36,683 nucleotides of DNA from Clostridia bacterium (GCA_024404095.1 JAKSQO010000031.1:1-36683); one strand, 5' to 3'; shown: positions 22,992 through 32,526, counted from the first letter of the stretch. The notes: a model not told the origin generated them from the letters alone. A program made the numbers and translations.

Positions 22992-24164
22992 TCAGAAGAC
23001 CAGAATATCCACTCTTGAAAGAAGATCCTCAAGATTTCTCTTGCACATCTCAATATCTTTAATTCCCTCGGGAGTATCAAAGCCGTTACGTCTGATTGTT
23101 CTGCGCATCATACGTGTGTATCCGACAATCTTCGCCTTGTCTTCATATTCTTTTATCTTCTGCTCATCATCCGTTCCGAAATAAAGTCTGAGTGTTTTAT
23201 TCCAGATTTTCACCGCTATGTCATATGGAATTCCGAGGAATTTTTCTACAATCGTATGGTCATTTTCGCTGTATCCAACATAAGCAAGGAAAACAGAAGC
23301 AAACTCAAATACAGGATGACCCATACACAATGTATCCATATCAATCAGCAGAACATCATCATTCTGCATCATAACATTTTTAATATGATAGTCACCGTGC
23401 ATCATATTATTTGATTCGGGTACTGCTGCAACGAGATTACAAAGCTTGTTCGCTTTATCCTCGGGAAGATAATCTCTGAGGAACTCTGCCCAATCAAGCG
23501 CAACCGCTTTCATATCGGGCATATCGCCCTTTTTAAGCTCTGTCGAATGAATCTTTTTAAGCAAGTCAACATAAAGACCAACATATTTATCAAGATTCTC
23601 GGGCTCAGCCGCTATGAGCTTTGCAAAAGACTTTGCATTCAGCAGTTCAAACACCGAACCGTAGCCCTCGCCTACCTTAACAACATCGTACGGAATCGCG
23701 GTCGGAATACCAAGAACAAAAGCCTTTCTCGCAAGCTCACGCTCACGGTGGATGTCGGGAAGACAGTCGGGATTAAGGTAAACCTTAATAATCGTATCGG
23801 GGTCAAGTCTATAAACCTTTCCGTTTGCGCCCTCTCCGATCACTTCACAGCCGTCTACTGACAAACGTCTGTAAGCCTTTTTAATTGTAATCATTTCGGT
23901 GAAGCCTGTCATTTCAAAAATATCATAAACTTCTGCGGAAGCATTGATAATCTCAAGCTCGGGGTCAGCCTTACGAATCTTCAGAATCACCCTGAGTCCG
24001 GCACTCGAAATATACACAAGATCCTCTGCGTCAATCACAATCTTTTCATATGTATTTTCGCTCATAATGCTGTCAATTTCAGCACCCACCTGTGCTGCGT
24101 TGGCAGAATCAATTCTGCCTTCAAGAATAAGTGTTAAAACGTCGTTTTCAACTTTTTTATTCAT
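22992..24164 (-). CDS. STAS-domain / aminoglycoside-phosphotransferase-like kinase fusion
   Basis: A 390-residue two-domain protein. Residues 1-100 are a STAS domain like anti-sigma-factor antagonists, with the phosphorylatable serine region YISSAGLR (S53/S54). Residues ~105-380 are an APH/choline-kinase-like kinase: Gly-rich loop GEGANGKVY (110-118), Lys in TIIKVYL (K127), catalytic HGDYHIKN (H256, D258, N263) and metal-binding DMD (D275, D277). All kinase residues are present. AGGAGAG precedes the ATG and the M20 peptidase gene ends 39 bp upstream, so it is probably last in that operon. The kinase half resembles the TIGR02172-type small-molecule kinases. A self-modifying partner-switch is possible; inference. 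Confidence 0.88.
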   Translation of the reverse strand: MNKKVENDVLTLILEGRIDSANAAQVGAEIDSIMSENTYEKIVIDAEDLVYISSAGLRVILKIRKADPELEIINASAEVYDIFEMTGFTEMITIKKAYRRLSVDGCEVIGEGANGKVYRLDPDTIIKVYLNPDCLPDIHRERELARKAFVLGIPTAIPYDVVKVGEGYGSVFELLNAKSFAKLIAAEPENLDKYVGLYVDLLKKIHSTELKKGDMPDMKAVALDWAEFLRDYLPEDKANKLCNLVAAVPESNNMMHGDYHIKNVMMQNDDVLLIDMDTLCMGHPVFEFASVFLAYVGYSENDHTIVEKFLGIPYDIAVKIWNKTLRLYFGTDDEQKIKEYEDKAKIVGYTRMMRRTIRRNGFDTPEGIKDIEMCKRNLEDLLSRVDILVF

Positions 24165-24203
24165 AAATACTCTCCTAAATTTTCAGCTTTGCCTCATGAA
24201 AAC

Positions 24204-25631
24204 TTACAAGCTGCCCATAAGCTCAACATAAAAATCAATACCCTTGTAATAATTCTCTACGGATAAGCTTTCGTTATTACCGTGCATACCCGCGCGGTTT
24301 TCATCCGTAAACCTTATCCCTGCGAAGCGATAAACATTCGGACAGATTTTTGTAAAGTGCTTTGAATCAGTACCGCCTGTCATTATATACGGTACTGATG
24401 TAACATTCGGATAAACACGGCTTACCGTATCCGCAATAAATCTGAACGCATCACCATTAAAATCAGATACAGGTGACGGAGCAAACTGATAGTCAACAGT
24501 TATTTCTGCATTCTCCCCTGCCGACTTTTCGAGGTGTTCCACAACGCCCTCAACTGTATCGCCCGGTGCTATTCTGACGCTGTACCCTGCCGACGCTTTC
24601 GGCGGAATGATGTTAATCTGATTAGCACCGCTGAGCTTTGTCAATGCCGTTGTCGTTCTTATCATAGCGGCTGTTTCGCCGTTAGTTTCAAGAATCTTTT
24701 TTACTATCGGTTTAAAAAGCCACAAATTACCGAGAACAAATCTGAATGCAAATCCTGTCTTGCTTGCAATGCCTTTAAGCATCTGCTCAAGCACAGGAGA
24801 AATGTCCGAACTGAATTTATTTCTCTCAATATTTTCAATTGCCCTGATAAGACGTACTGTCGAATCCGATTTGCGTGGTGTTGAGGAATGTCCGGGTTCA
24901 CCCGAAACAGTAACCGTTACATCCGCTACGCCCTTTTCGCTTACGCCTATCATTGCGAATTCATCTTTTACTCCGAGCGCAGGGCCTTTTACAATCGCTC
25001 CGCCCTCATCAATTACAATCCACGGTTTAACACCTTTATCTTTAAGATATTCAACGATTGCAGGAGAAGTTGCTCCGCCTGTTTCCTCATTATTTGAGAA
25101 AGAAAACCATATATCTCTTTTCGGTGTAAATCCGCTTTTATGAAGAGCTGTTGCCGCCTCAAGCAAAGCCGCAAGAATACACTTTGTGTCAACTGTACCT
25201 CTTGCAATTATGTCACCGTCGTGTATCTGAGCCTCAAAAGGCGGATATTTCCATTGACTTTCATCAGCCTCAACAACATCATAATGCGACATCAGCACAA
25301 CGGGCTTAAGCTCGCTCTGCGTCCCCTTCCATTTAATCAGTATGCCGTAATTGTTGATAAGCTCAGCTTCGGCAACATTGAAAAAATCAGGGTAAAGCTC
25401 TTTCAGCAGAGGGAGAAAGCTTTCAAATTCTTTGTAAACAATTTCACCGCTTTGGGGCCAGACAGTTTTCTTCTGAAGAATTTTCTGAAAGCGTTCGACT
25501 GCTTCTTTATCGGTAAATTTCTGCGGTATTTCTGCTTTTACAGTTTTTTCTGATTTCAGCTTAACTGCTCTGACCGCACATATTCCGAGTACAATCAGTA
25601 CGGCGGCAAGAATAATATAAACAACAATCAT
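24204..25631 (-). CDS. M20-family metallopeptidase, membrane-anchored
   Basis: A 475-residue zinc peptidase or amidohydrolase of the M20 family (carboxypeptidase/PM20D1-like). One membrane helix at residues 2-21 anchors it. Metal and catalytic motifs are in order: SHYDVVE, ARGTVDTKC, NNEETGG and, near the C-terminus, MTGGTDSKHF, with the dimerisation domain in the middle. Its ATG overlaps the stop of the upstream SDR gene by four bases (ATGA), so the two are co-translated. It probably removes N-acyl or C-terminal amino acids from a small substrate; the substrate cannot be told. Confidence 0.9.
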   Translation of the reverse strand: MIVVYIILAAVLIVLGICAVRAVKLKSEKTVKAEIPQKFTDKEAVERFQKILQKKTVWPQSGEIVYKEFESFLPLLKELYPDFFNVAEAELINNYGILIKWKGTQSELKPVVLMSHYDVVEADESQWKYPPFEAQIHDGDIIARGTVDTKCILAALLEAATALHKSGFTPKRDIWFSFSNNEETGGATSPAIVEYLKDKGVKPWIVIDEGGAIVKGPALGVKDEFAMIGVSEKGVADVTVTVSGEPGHSSTPRKSDSTVRLIRAIENIERNKFSSDISPVLEQMLKGIASKTGFAFRFVLGNLWLFKPIVKKILETNGETAAMIRTTTALTKLSGANQINIIPPKASAGYSVRIAPGDTVEGVVEHLEKSAGENAEITVDYQFAPSPVSDFNGDAFRFIADTVSRVYPNVTSVPYIMTGGTDSKHFTKICPNVYRFAGIRFTDENRAGMHGNNESLSVENYYKGIDFYVELMGSL

Positions 25632-26431
25632 ACGCTGAGAAGACCTGCGTCAATTACAAACTGAGAGCCTGTTGCGTATCTTGCCTTATCGCTTGCAAGG
25701 AAAAGAACAAGATTTGCTGTATCCTCAGCTTCAATCCACGGAACAGGAAGAAGATTGCCTGCGCTTGCCTCTGCAATTTCTTCGGGAGTTTTGCCTTCCA
25801 TAGCAGCCAGTCCGTCGTTCATCGGTGTATTAACACCTGTGGGATGAATGCTGAGAACTCTGATGTTATAAGGTGCAAGCTCGATAGCCCATGCCTTTGT
25901 AAGACCTGTAAGTCCCCACTTTGAAGCTGTGTAATGTGAAAGTCTGTTGCCACCGCGAAGACCCATAACTGATGAGTTATTGATGATAACACCGCTCTTT
26001 TTCTCCATCATATACTTAACAACACGGCGCGTTACAATGAACGGTCCCTTAAGATTGATATCAATCATTGCGTCCCATTCCTCGTCTGTCATCTCGTTAA
26101 CCTTTGCATATGCGCAGATACCTGCATTATTGAAGAGAATATCAATCTTTCCGAAAGCGGCAATTGTACCCTCAACAGCAGCTGTAACTGCCTTGTCGTC
26201 TCTTACATCGCCTGCGAAGATTTCAGCTCTTCTGCCGAGAGCTTCAATCTCTTCCTTAAGAGTTTTAAGCTCATCGCTTGTACCAAACTCATACTTCGGA
26301 TACTCAATCTTCTTTGCTACGTCAAAAGCGGCTATATCTGCGCCCTCTTTTGCAAGTGCAATAGCAGTTGCTCTGCCCTGTCCGTGTGCAGCACCTGTAA
26401 TAAATGCTACTTTTCCTTCAAAATCACCCAT
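25628..26431 (-). CDS. Short-chain dehydrogenase/reductase
   Basis: A 267-residue classical SDR oxidoreductase. The NAD(P)-binding motif GAAHGQG spans 13-19, D64-type loop GDVRD near 75, NNAG at 101-104, and the catalytic Ser (NNSS, ~153), Y167 and K171 (YTASK). GxxHxQG at the front resembles the SDR group often called mycofactocin-coupled or carveol-dehydrogenase-like, which also keeps FDVAK and the long insertion after it. It starts 3 bp after the CMD-family gene stop. Substrate unknown. Confidence 0.9.
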   Translation of the reverse strand: MGDFEGKVAFITGAAHGQGRATAIALAKEGADIAAFDVAKKIEYPKYEFGTSDELKTLKEEIEALGRRAEIFAGDVRDDKAVTAAVEGTIAAFGKIDILFNNAGICAYAKVNEMTDEEWDAMIDINLKGPFIVTRRVVKYMMEKKSGVIINNSSVMGLRGGNRLSHYTASKWGLTGLTKAWAIELAPYNIRVLSIHPTGVNTPMNDGLAAMEGKTPEEIAEASAGNLLPVPWIEAEDTANLVLFLASDKARYATGSQFVIDAGLLSV

Positions 26432-26434
26432 TTT

Positions 26435-26977
26435 TTATTCCTCGTCTTTCTTTTTATCAATACGGTATTCGTACAGCACCTCGTCAAGGTCAACCTTTGT
26501 GATTGTGTTGAAAAGGTTTGTAGCGTACATAATACCTGCAAATGCAATAATTGTAACTATCTGCTCATCCGTGAACATTGACTTAAGTCCGTCATAAATG
26601 CTGTCGGGGATGTTGTGGGGGTCAGCGGCAATAGCTGTACCGAGATCAAGCAGGAGCTGTTCCTTTTCGTCAAGCTCCATGCAGCTGATATCTTCGCCGT
26701 TATCCTCAAGAATTTTTGTAAAGAATGAACCGCAGACAAGGCAGTCATTTCCTGTTGAAATAGCATATGAGAAAATTGAAAGCGCTCTCTCGCCGAGAAC
26801 AGGTACAAGCTCGTCATAAAGTGTATACCATTCCATGTATGCCTTGAATGAGGGAACATTGTGGAGAAGTGTGCGCTTCATATTTGTAATTCTGCCGTGC
26901 TTGGCAATCTGATCGTCATACTCTCTTTTAACTTCCTCTGAAGAATTTTCATATTCTGTCATAGGTATGTAACTCAT
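26435..26977 (-). CDS. Carboxymuconolactone-decarboxylase/AhpD-like protein
   Basis: A 180-residue all-helical CMD-family protein. The redox pair C79-x-x-C82 (GNDCLVCGSFF) is present, but the His that normally follows at +4 after the second Cys in AhpD is Phe, so peroxidase-type chemistry may be altered. The ATG at 26977 is chosen because AGGAGG lies eight bases upstream; an upstream in-frame ATG lacks one. First gene of the CMD-SDR-M20-STAS/kinase operon. Confidence 0.85.
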   Translation of the reverse strand: MSYIPMTEYENSSEEVKREYDDQIAKHGRITNMKRTLLHNVPSFKAYMEWYTLYDELVPVLGERALSIFSYAISTGNDCLVCGSFFTKILEDNGEDISCMELDEKEQLLLDLGTAIAADPHNIPDSIYDGLKSMFTDEQIVTIIAFAGIMYATNLFNTITKVDLDEVLYEYRIDKKKDEE

Positions 26978-27007
26978 TTTAGATTCCTCCTGATGATTGA
27001 TAGAATA

Positions 27008-27035
27008 ATTATAACACATATTTAAAAAAAGTAAA
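27008..27035 (-). promoter_or_regulatory. Promoter of the CMD-SDR-M20 operon
   Basis: Minus strand TTTACT (27030-27035), 16-bp spacer, TATAAT (27008-27013). Confidence 0.55.
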
Positions 27036-27056
27036 ATCCAATAGACGAATTTTTTA

Positions 27057-27085
27057 TTGTAAACAGCATTTTTATGTGATACAAT
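27057..27085 (+). promoter_or_regulatory. Promoter of the small membrane protein / cyclo-ligase operon
   Basis: TTGTAA (27057-27062), 17-bp spacer, TACAAT (27080-27085), followed by AAAAAGGAGG. Confidence 0.65.
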
Positions 27086-27108
27086 TCAATTAAAAAGGAG
27101 GCTGTTTT

Positions 27109-27351
27109 ATGATGAAGCTTATTAAAACAATCGGTCAGCCGTTTTGCATTATTCTGTATATTGTATCAATAATTATGGCATTCAGAAAAAAGCTTATTCC
27201 GCTTATCTCTCTATTTTCAATGCACCTTACCGAGTTCTTTATTATCGGCAAAAAAACCGGCAAAGAGAACGGATTGAGCACAAAATCATCACTTTTGCAT
27301 TGCCTTGCATTCGGGTTTACATGGTGGCTTCCGCTCAGAAAAGAGAAGTAA
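27109..27351 (+). CDS. Small membrane protein
   Basis: An 80-residue protein with a strong ribosome binding site (AAAGGAGG) and its own promoter. Two or three hydrophobic stretches (residues ~8-24, ~29-47, ~60-75) with basic patches (FRKK, GKKTGK, RKEK end). No family motif recognised. Its stop overlaps the ATG of the next gene by one base (TAATG), so it is translationally coupled to the cyclo-ligase. Function unknown. Confidence 0.75.
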   Translation: MMKLIKTIGQPFCIILYIVSIIMAFRKKLIPLISLFSMHLTEFFIIGKKTGKENGLSTKSSLLHCLAFGFTWWLPLRKEK

Positions 27352-27893
27352 TGAACAAAAATGAACTGCGTAATATTATAAGGAAACGTGCGGACGGTCT
27401 GAGTGATGAATATATTAAATCAGCGAGCTGTGCCATAGCTGAAAAGCTTATAAATCTGCAACAATTCAAGGAATGTGAATCGCTGTTTATTTATGTCAGC
27501 ACGCCAAAAGAGCCCGATACTTTTCATATAATTAACGAAGCGTTAAAGTCGGGCAAAAAAGTGTATGTTCCGAAATGCGGACAAAATCACACAATGAAAG
27601 CAATCCGTATTCACAGCACCGACGAATTGCAGGCAGGCTATATGGGTATATCCGAACCTGTCGGAACAGAGGAAGCAGACAGAATCGACATTGCTGTTAT
27701 CCCCTGCATTTGCGCATCAACTGACGGCAAACGACTCGGGCACGGCGCGGGATTCTATGACAGATTCCTTGCTGATTGTGACGCAGCGAAAATATGCCTT
27801 TGCTTTGAAAGGCTGATAAGTGACGACATACCAATGGACAAACACGATATTTATATAGACATTGTTATTACAGAAAAAATTCGGGATGCATAA
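27351..27893 (+). CDS. 5-formyltetrahydrofolate cyclo-ligase
   Basis: A 180-residue enzyme that converts 5-formyl-THF to 5,10-methenyl-THF with ATP. Visible: N-terminal basic helix (KNELRNIIRKRADGLS), the VSTPKEPDTFHII substrate region, KKVYVPKC, and the family signature GKRLGHGAGFYDRFL near residues 124-138. The start at 27351 gives normal length; longer upstream readings run through the membrane-protein gene in another frame and are not supported. Confidence 0.92.
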   Translation: MNKNELRNIIRKRADGLSDEYIKSASCAIAEKLINLQQFKECESLFIYVSTPKEPDTFHIINEALKSGKKVYVPKCGQNHTMKAIRIHSTDELQAGYMGISEPVGTEEADRIDIAVIPCICASTDGKRLGHGAGFYDRFLADCDAAKICLCFERLISDDIPMDKHDIYIDIVITEKIRDA

Positions 27894-27934
27894 CGCATTC
27901 CGATTTTTATTATCACGTTAAGCAAAAACAAAAA

Positions 27935-27960
27935 GGCAAGCCTTGCGGCCTGCCCTGTTT
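27935..27960 (-). terminator. Terminator of the P-loop protein gene
   Basis: Minus strand GGCAGGCC-GCAA-GGCTTGCC (27935-27954, one wobble) with a GCAA tetraloop and TTTTTG after it. Confidence 0.85.
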
Positions 27961-27969
27961 ATTCAGAGA

Positions 27970-28392
27970 TTAAAGCTCCTTGCAGTACTCAAAGATACCC
28001 TCGGGAAGCTCTGACTTGTCAGCTGAGATTGTGAAGATAAAGTTCTTCTCTTCAACATGATTCTTGCTGAGTGCGTCAACCTTCTTAAGGAAAGCAGCAA
28101 GCTCATCATAGTCACGAGAACCGATTCTGAGTGTTGCGTCAACAAGGATGTCTGTGATGTCGTGGTCGCCTGCGCAGATACCGCTGAGGAAACCGTAGAA
28201 TGCATCATAACCTGATACTTCGTAGTGGTCTGTATCAATAAGACGTGCGCGATAGTTTACATCGTAAGTAAGCATAGGCTTCTTCTCAACGCAAACTACG
28301 TTGCCGTTTGACTTTTCAATCGCATTGTTTACTGCGTCGATTAAACGCTTTGTTTTGCCTGAACCTTTTTTGCCTAAAATAAGAGATACCAT
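27970..28392 (-). CDS. Small P-loop ATP-binding protein of unknown role
   Basis: A 140-residue protein with a Walker A motif at residues 7-14 (GKKGSGKT) directly at the N-terminus and ITDILVDATLRIG as a possible Walker B region. It is too short for a typical kinase or GTPase with full switch regions. AAGGAGG precedes the ATG. It lies 54 bp behind pgi with no strong terminator in between, so it may be cotranscribed. Likely a conserved clostridial ATPase; function unknown. Confidence 0.75.
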   Translation of the reverse strand: MVSLILGKKGSGKTKRLIDAVNNAIEKSNGNVVCVEKKPMLTYDVNYRARLIDTDHYEVSGYDAFYGFLSGICAGDHDITDILVDATLRIGSRDYDELAAFLKKVDALSKNHVEEKNFIFTISADKSELPEGIFEYCKEL

Positions 28393-28446
28393 ATAAATAT
28401 CCTCCTTGAATAATTTTTAAATCCGTGGAGTTCACGAAATTTCAAC

Positions 28447-29784
28447 TTAGTTAAGTCTTGCTTCGAGCTCTGCTTTTCTGTCCTCATAGCCCGGTTTGCC
28501 CAGAAGAGCAAACATATTCTTTTTGTAGCTTTCAACGCCCGGCTGGTCGAACGGATTTACGCCGAGAACATAACCGCTGACTGCGCAAGCCTTTTCGAGG
28601 AAGTAGATAAGATATCCGAGATTGTATTCGTCCATCTTTTCAACCTCAAGAACGATGTTAGGAACATCGCCGTCGCTGTGTGCAAGAACCGTACCCTCAA
28701 ATGCTTTTCTGTTGACATATGAAAGAGTCTTGCCTGCAAGGAAGTTAAGTCCGTCAAAGTTTGCGGCTTCCTCCTTGATTTCAACCTCTGTCTTCGGCTT
28801 GTCAAAAACAACTACTGTCTCAAAGAGCTGTCTTTCACCCTGCTGGATGTACTGACCCATTGAATGAAGATCTGTGGAGAAGATTGCGGAAGCAGGGAAA
28901 ATACCCTTGCCGTCCTTGCCCTCGCTCTCGCCGAAGAGCTGCTTGAACCATTCGTTCATCATGGTGTATGCAGGCTCATAGCTGACCATCATTTCAACCT
29001 TTTTGCCGTCTCTGTAAAGGAGATTTCTGTATGCCGCATATTTATAGCAGTCATTCTTTGAAATATCCTTTTCAGCACAGTCAGCCATAGCATCCTGTGC
29101 GCCTTTCATGATAGCATCAACGTCAATTCCTGCAACGGCAATCGGAAGAAGTCCGACAGCGGTAAGAACTGAATAACGTCCGCCGACATCATCGGGAACA
29201 ACAAAGGTCTTGTAGCCTTCCTTATCGGAGAGTGACTTCAATGTGCCCTTTGCACGGTCTGTTGTAGCATAAATTCTTTCAGCCGCACCCTCTTTGCCAT
29301 ACTTTGATTCAAGCATTTCACGAAGAATTCTGAATGCAACAGCAGGCTCGGTAGTAGTGCCCGACTTTGAAATTATATTCACCGAAAAATCTCTGTCGCC
29401 GATAATTTCAACAAGCTCATTGAGTGAATCAGAGCTGATTGTGTTACCTGCGAAGTAAATTTCGGGAACGCCCTTTTTAAGAAGATTGTAGTTCTGAGAT
29501 TTAATAAACTCGATTGCTGCTCTTGCACCAAGGTAAGAACCGCCGATTCCGACAACTACAAGAACCTCGGAATCCTTCTGAATTTTTTTTGCAGCCTTTT
29601 TGATTTCTGCGAACTCAGCCTTATCGTAATCACGGGGAAGTGAAAGCCATCCTAAGAAATCGTTTCCTTTTCCTGTACCGTTATTAAGTGCCTCGTGAGC
29701 CGCCTCAACCTCAGGTCTGATAACCTCAAGTGCCGCATCTGAAACAAAGTCTTTAATATACTTTGCGTTAAGCTTTACTGACAT
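28447..29784 (-). CDS. pgi: Glucose-6-phosphate isomerase
   Basis: A 445-residue glycolytic enzyme of the shorter Firmicute PGI type, converting glucose-6-P and fructose-6-P. The SIS folds show [11 protein letters not shown] (residues ~80-90), [11 protein letters not shown] (sugar-phosphate loop) and [13 protein letters not shown]; the C-terminal active-site segment [15 protein letters not shown] is intact. GGAGG lies about 12 bases before the ATG. A sigma-A-like promoter lies ~85 bp upstream. Confidence 0.97.
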   Translation of the reverse strand: MSVKLNAKYIKDFVSDAALEVIRPEVEAAHEALNNGTGKGNDFLGWLSLPRDYDKAEFAEIKKAAKKIQKDSEVLVVVGIGGSYLGARAAIEFIKSQNYNLLKKGVPEIYFAGNTISSDSLNELVEIIGDRDFSVNIISKSGTTTEPAVAFRILREMLESKYGKEGAAERIYATTDRAKGTLKSLSDKEGYKTFVVPDDVGGRYSVLTAVGLLPIAVAGIDVDAIMKGAQDAMADCAEKDISKNDCYKYAAYRNLLYRDGKKVEMMVSYEPAYTMMNEWFKQLFGESEGKDGKGIFPASAIFSTDLHSMGQYIQQGERQLFETVVVFDKPKTEVEIKEEAANFDGLNFLAGKTLSYVNRKAFEGTVLAHSDGDVPNIVLEVEKMDEYNLGYLIYFLEKACAVSGYVLGVNPFDQPGVESYKKNMFALLGKPGYEDRKAELEARLN

Positions 29785-29867
29785 TTTCTTATTGTGCCTC
29801 CGGTAAAAACAGATAATTTAAACCATTGAAATGCACTTATCTGAGTATTCAACGATTATTTAGATAT

Positions 29868-29896
29868 ATTGTACCCTATTACACTCCGATTTGCAA
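29868..29896 (-). promoter_or_regulatory. Promoter of pgi
   Basis: Minus strand TTGCAA (29891-29896), 17-bp spacer, TACAAT (29868-29873). Confidence 0.65.
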
Positions 29897-29933
29897 GGGT
29901 TTTTTAGTAATTTTTAACGCAAAATTATCCAAA

Positions 29934-31091
29934 TTACCCCGGATTTTTGCATAATGCACCTAACATTCTCATAAAAACGGTAGAAAATGTCAGCCTTTCA
30001 ACATAGTGAGGAGCTGTTATATCATACTCACCCAACACATCGCCGTCAAGAGAAACCGTAATTTTACCGAGCTTTTGATTCGACTCGACAGGTGCTTCAA
30101 CTGCTGTTGTCAGCTCAATATTCTGCACAAGGTCACGTTCTCTGCCTTTCGGAACAAGAACAGTCTTCGACGGTGAAACCTGCGGAGTCAGAGTTCTTTC
30201 CTCGCCCTTAAGCACATTAACATCGGTAATCAAGGATTTCTCGACTGACGGAGTTACTGTTGAATAATTTGCAAAGCCCCAATTAAGCAAAGCCTTTGCC
30301 GTTTCAAATCTGTCGGTACTGTTTCCCGCTCCCATAACAACCGCAATCAGACTTGTACCCTCGCGCGTAGCCGTTGCCGAAACACAGCAGCCGGCCTTGC
30401 TTGTTGTTCCTGTTTTCAAGCCTGTTGCGCCCTCGTAAAAACGAATCAGCTTATTTGTGTTTACAAGCTCCGTCTTACCGTTACGCAACGAATCCATCCA
30501 TATCGTAGTGTATTCCTTTATAAGCTCATGCTTCATCAGTTCACGAGACATAAGCGCAATATCGTAGGCTGTGGTCAGATGTGTTTCAGACTCGTCATCA
30601 AGTCCTGTGCAGTTATCAAAATGGGTGTTCTTCATTCCAAGTTCAGCCGCACGCTCGTTCATCATTGTCACAAAGCCCTCATCACTGCCTGCTACATATT
30701 CGCCGAGCGCCGTGCAGGCATCGTTTGCGCTGTAAACAGCGGTAGCCTTCAGCAGCTCATCAACAGACATCGACTCCCCCTCTTTCAGCCAGATTTGCGA
30801 GCCGCCCTTTGACGCCGCAACCGAGCTCGTCGGCACAGTATCGGTAAGCCTGATTTTATTTCCGTCTATCGCCTCCATAACAAGAAGCATTGACATAATT
30901 TTAGTAACAGACGCAGGATATAGCTTTTCATTTTCATTCTGTTTCAACAGCACTTTGCCCGTTGTCTGATCCATGAGCACAACAGACTTCGCCCTGACCT
31001 CAACAGGAAGCTTTTCTCCGGCTGATGCAAATATACAGAAAAGTGACATTACAACCCCTATACATAAAAATACACTTATAACTTTTTTCAT
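29934..31091 (-). CDS. D-alanyl-D-alanine carboxypeptidase (DacF/PBP5-type)
   Basis: A 385-residue low-molecular-weight penicillin-binding protein that trims peptidoglycan stem peptides outside the membrane. Signal peptide 1-24 (FASAGEK cleavage region). Peptidase S11 motifs: SVTK (S61-K64), SAND (SxN, ~119) and KTGTT (~210). The C-terminal ~110 residues form the PBP5 beta domain and end with an amphipathic stretch that anchors to the membrane. No neighbour in an operon is evident. Confidence 0.95.
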   Translation of the reverse strand: MKKVISVFLCIGVVMSLFCIFASAGEKLPVEVRAKSVVLMDQTTGKVLLKQNENEKLYPASVTKIMSMLLVMEAIDGNKIRLTDTVPTSSVAASKGGSQIWLKEGESMSVDELLKATAVYSANDACTALGEYVAGSDEGFVTMMNERAAELGMKNTHFDNCTGLDDESETHLTTAYDIALMSRELMKHELIKEYTTIWMDSLRNGKTELVNTNKLIRFYEGATGLKTGTTSKAGCCVSATATREGTSLIAVVMGAGNSTDRFETAKALLNWGFANYSTVTPSVEKSLITDVNVLKGEERTLTPQVSPSKTVLVPKGRERDLVQNIELTTAVEAPVESNQKLGKITVSLDGDVLGEYDITAPHYVERLTFSTVFMRMLGALCKNPG

Positions 31092-31161
31092 ATCGCATAC
31101 CCCCGTTTAATCAATATGTAAGTAGGCTAAAAAGTATACTTTATTTCTTTTTTATAAACGC

Positions 31162-31190
31162 TTGAACTGTTAACCGATTTGATATATAAT
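31162..31190 (+). promoter_or_regulatory. Promoter of mtaB
   Basis: TTGAAC (31162-31167), 17-bp spacer, TATAAT (31185-31190), with GGAGGA just downstream. Confidence 0.75.
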
Positions 31191-31213
31191 TAACCTCATA
31201 TGGAGGACGCTAT

Positions 31214-32494
31214 ATGAAAATTGCATTTTTTACCCTTGGCTGCAAAGTAAATCAGTATGAATCACAGGCAATGTCGGAAGCTATTTCCGCACACGGTTAT
31301 CAAACCGTTTCGCCCGAGGAGGAAGCAGATGTTTATGTTATCAACTCCTGCACGGTTACTGCCGAAAGCAACCGTAAAACACGTCAGACTGTCCGCCGTT
31401 TCAAGCGAACTCACCCTGACAGTATTATTGTTCTGACAGGCTGTATGCCGCAGGCTTTTCCCGACGAAGCTGAGTTGCTTGACCAGGCAGATATTGTAAT
31501 GGGCAACCGCAATAATCATCGTCTTTATGAGCTTGTTGAAAAATATATTTCACAGCGCAACAGAATAATTGAAATTGAACCGCATAAAACAGGTGATAAA
31601 TTTATCGGCAACACCATTACAGGTTTCGAGCGCCGCACACGAGCCAACGTAAAAATTGAGGACGGATGCAATCGTTTCTGCTCATACTGCATAATTCCAT
31701 ATGCTCGCGGACGAGTTCGCTCAAAGCCGCTTGATGAACTGAAAGCAGAGCTTGAGCATCTTAGTGACGCAGGCTTTGCCGAGGTCGTTCTTGTCGGAAT
31801 CAATCTTTCCGCATACGGTCAGGACACAGGTCATAACATCTGTGATGCCGTTGAGCTTGCCGCGGAAATGAATTTTGACAGAATCAGACTCGGCTCGCTT
31901 GAACCGGACCATATAACAGATGAAGTGATTGAAAGACTTTCAAGGGTCGATAAGTTCTGTCCGCAGTTTCATATCTCACTTCAGAGCGGATGCAACAATA
32001 CGCTGAAAGCTATGAACCGCCACTACACCGCCGAGGAGTATATGGAGCTTTGTCAGAAGCTCCGAAACGCCTTTAATGACACCACAATCACGACCGATAT
32101 AATGGTTGGTTTCCCGACAGAAAGTGAAGAAGATTTCAAAACCTCCGTTGCTTTTGCAAAAGCAGTCGGCTTTGAAAAGGTTCATGTCTTCCCTTACTCT
32201 CCGCGTGAGGGCACAAAGGCCGCTAAAATGGAGCAGATACAGAACAGCGTCAAGGAAGCGCGCAGCCATATTATGATTGAAGAAACCGAAAAAGTTCGTC
32301 AGACTTTTCTTAATGCTCAGATTGGCAAAACTGTTGATATTCTTTTTGAAACTCGACGTTCTGACGGTTTTACTGAGGGTTACACCAAGAACTATACGCC
32401 TGTCAAGGTTGCATGTGATATACCCTGCTCGGCAATAAAAAAAGCAGAAATCATCGGTGTTGACGGCGACTTCTGTATAGGAAAGCTTATATAA
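31214..32494 (+). CDS. mtaB: tRNA t6A37 methylthiotransferase MtaB
   Basis: A 426-residue radical-SAM enzyme that turns t6A37 into ms2t6A37 in tRNA. The UPF0004 N-terminal domain holds three [4Fe-4S] cysteines (TLGCKVNQYE C10, NSCTV, TGCMP). The radical-SAM motif is CNRFCSYCIIPYARG. A C-terminal TRAM-like stretch follows. It is slightly short but complete. TGGAGGA precedes the ATG. Confidence 0.95.
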   Translation: MKIAFFTLGCKVNQYESQAMSEAISAHGYQTVSPEEEADVYVINSCTVTAESNRKTRQTVRRFKRTHPDSIIVLTGCMPQAFPDEAELLDQADIVMGNRNNHRLYELVEKYISQRNRIIEIEPHKTGDKFIGNTITGFERRTRANVKIEDGCNRFCSYCIIPYARGRVRSKPLDELKAELEHLSDAGFAEVVLVGINLSAYGQDTGHNICDAVELAAEMNFDRIRLGSLEPDHITDEVIERLSRVDKFCPQFHISLQSGCNNTLKAMNRHYTAEEYMELCQKLRNAFNDTTITTDIMVGFPTESEEDFKTSVAFAKAVGFEKVHVFPYSPREGTKAAKMEQIQNSVKEARSHIMIEETEKVRQTFLNAQIGKTVDILFETRRSDGFTEGYTKNYTPVKVACDIPCSAIKKAEIIGVDGDFCIGKLI

Positions 32495-32522
32495 AAGGGG
32501 CTGTCAAATCGACAGCCCCTTT
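32494..32522. terminator. Bidirectional terminator
   Basis: Perfect 12-bp stem AAAGGGGCTGTC/GACAGCCCCTTT (32494-32505 and 32511-32522) with a 5-nt loop between the convergent mtaB and esterase genes. Confidence 0.9.
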
Positions 32523-32526
32523 CGTA

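Noticed and set aside
25947..26597. 216-residue plus-strand frame opposite the SDR gene
   Set aside because: The SDR frame on the other strand has full catalytic motifs; this is an antisense shadow.
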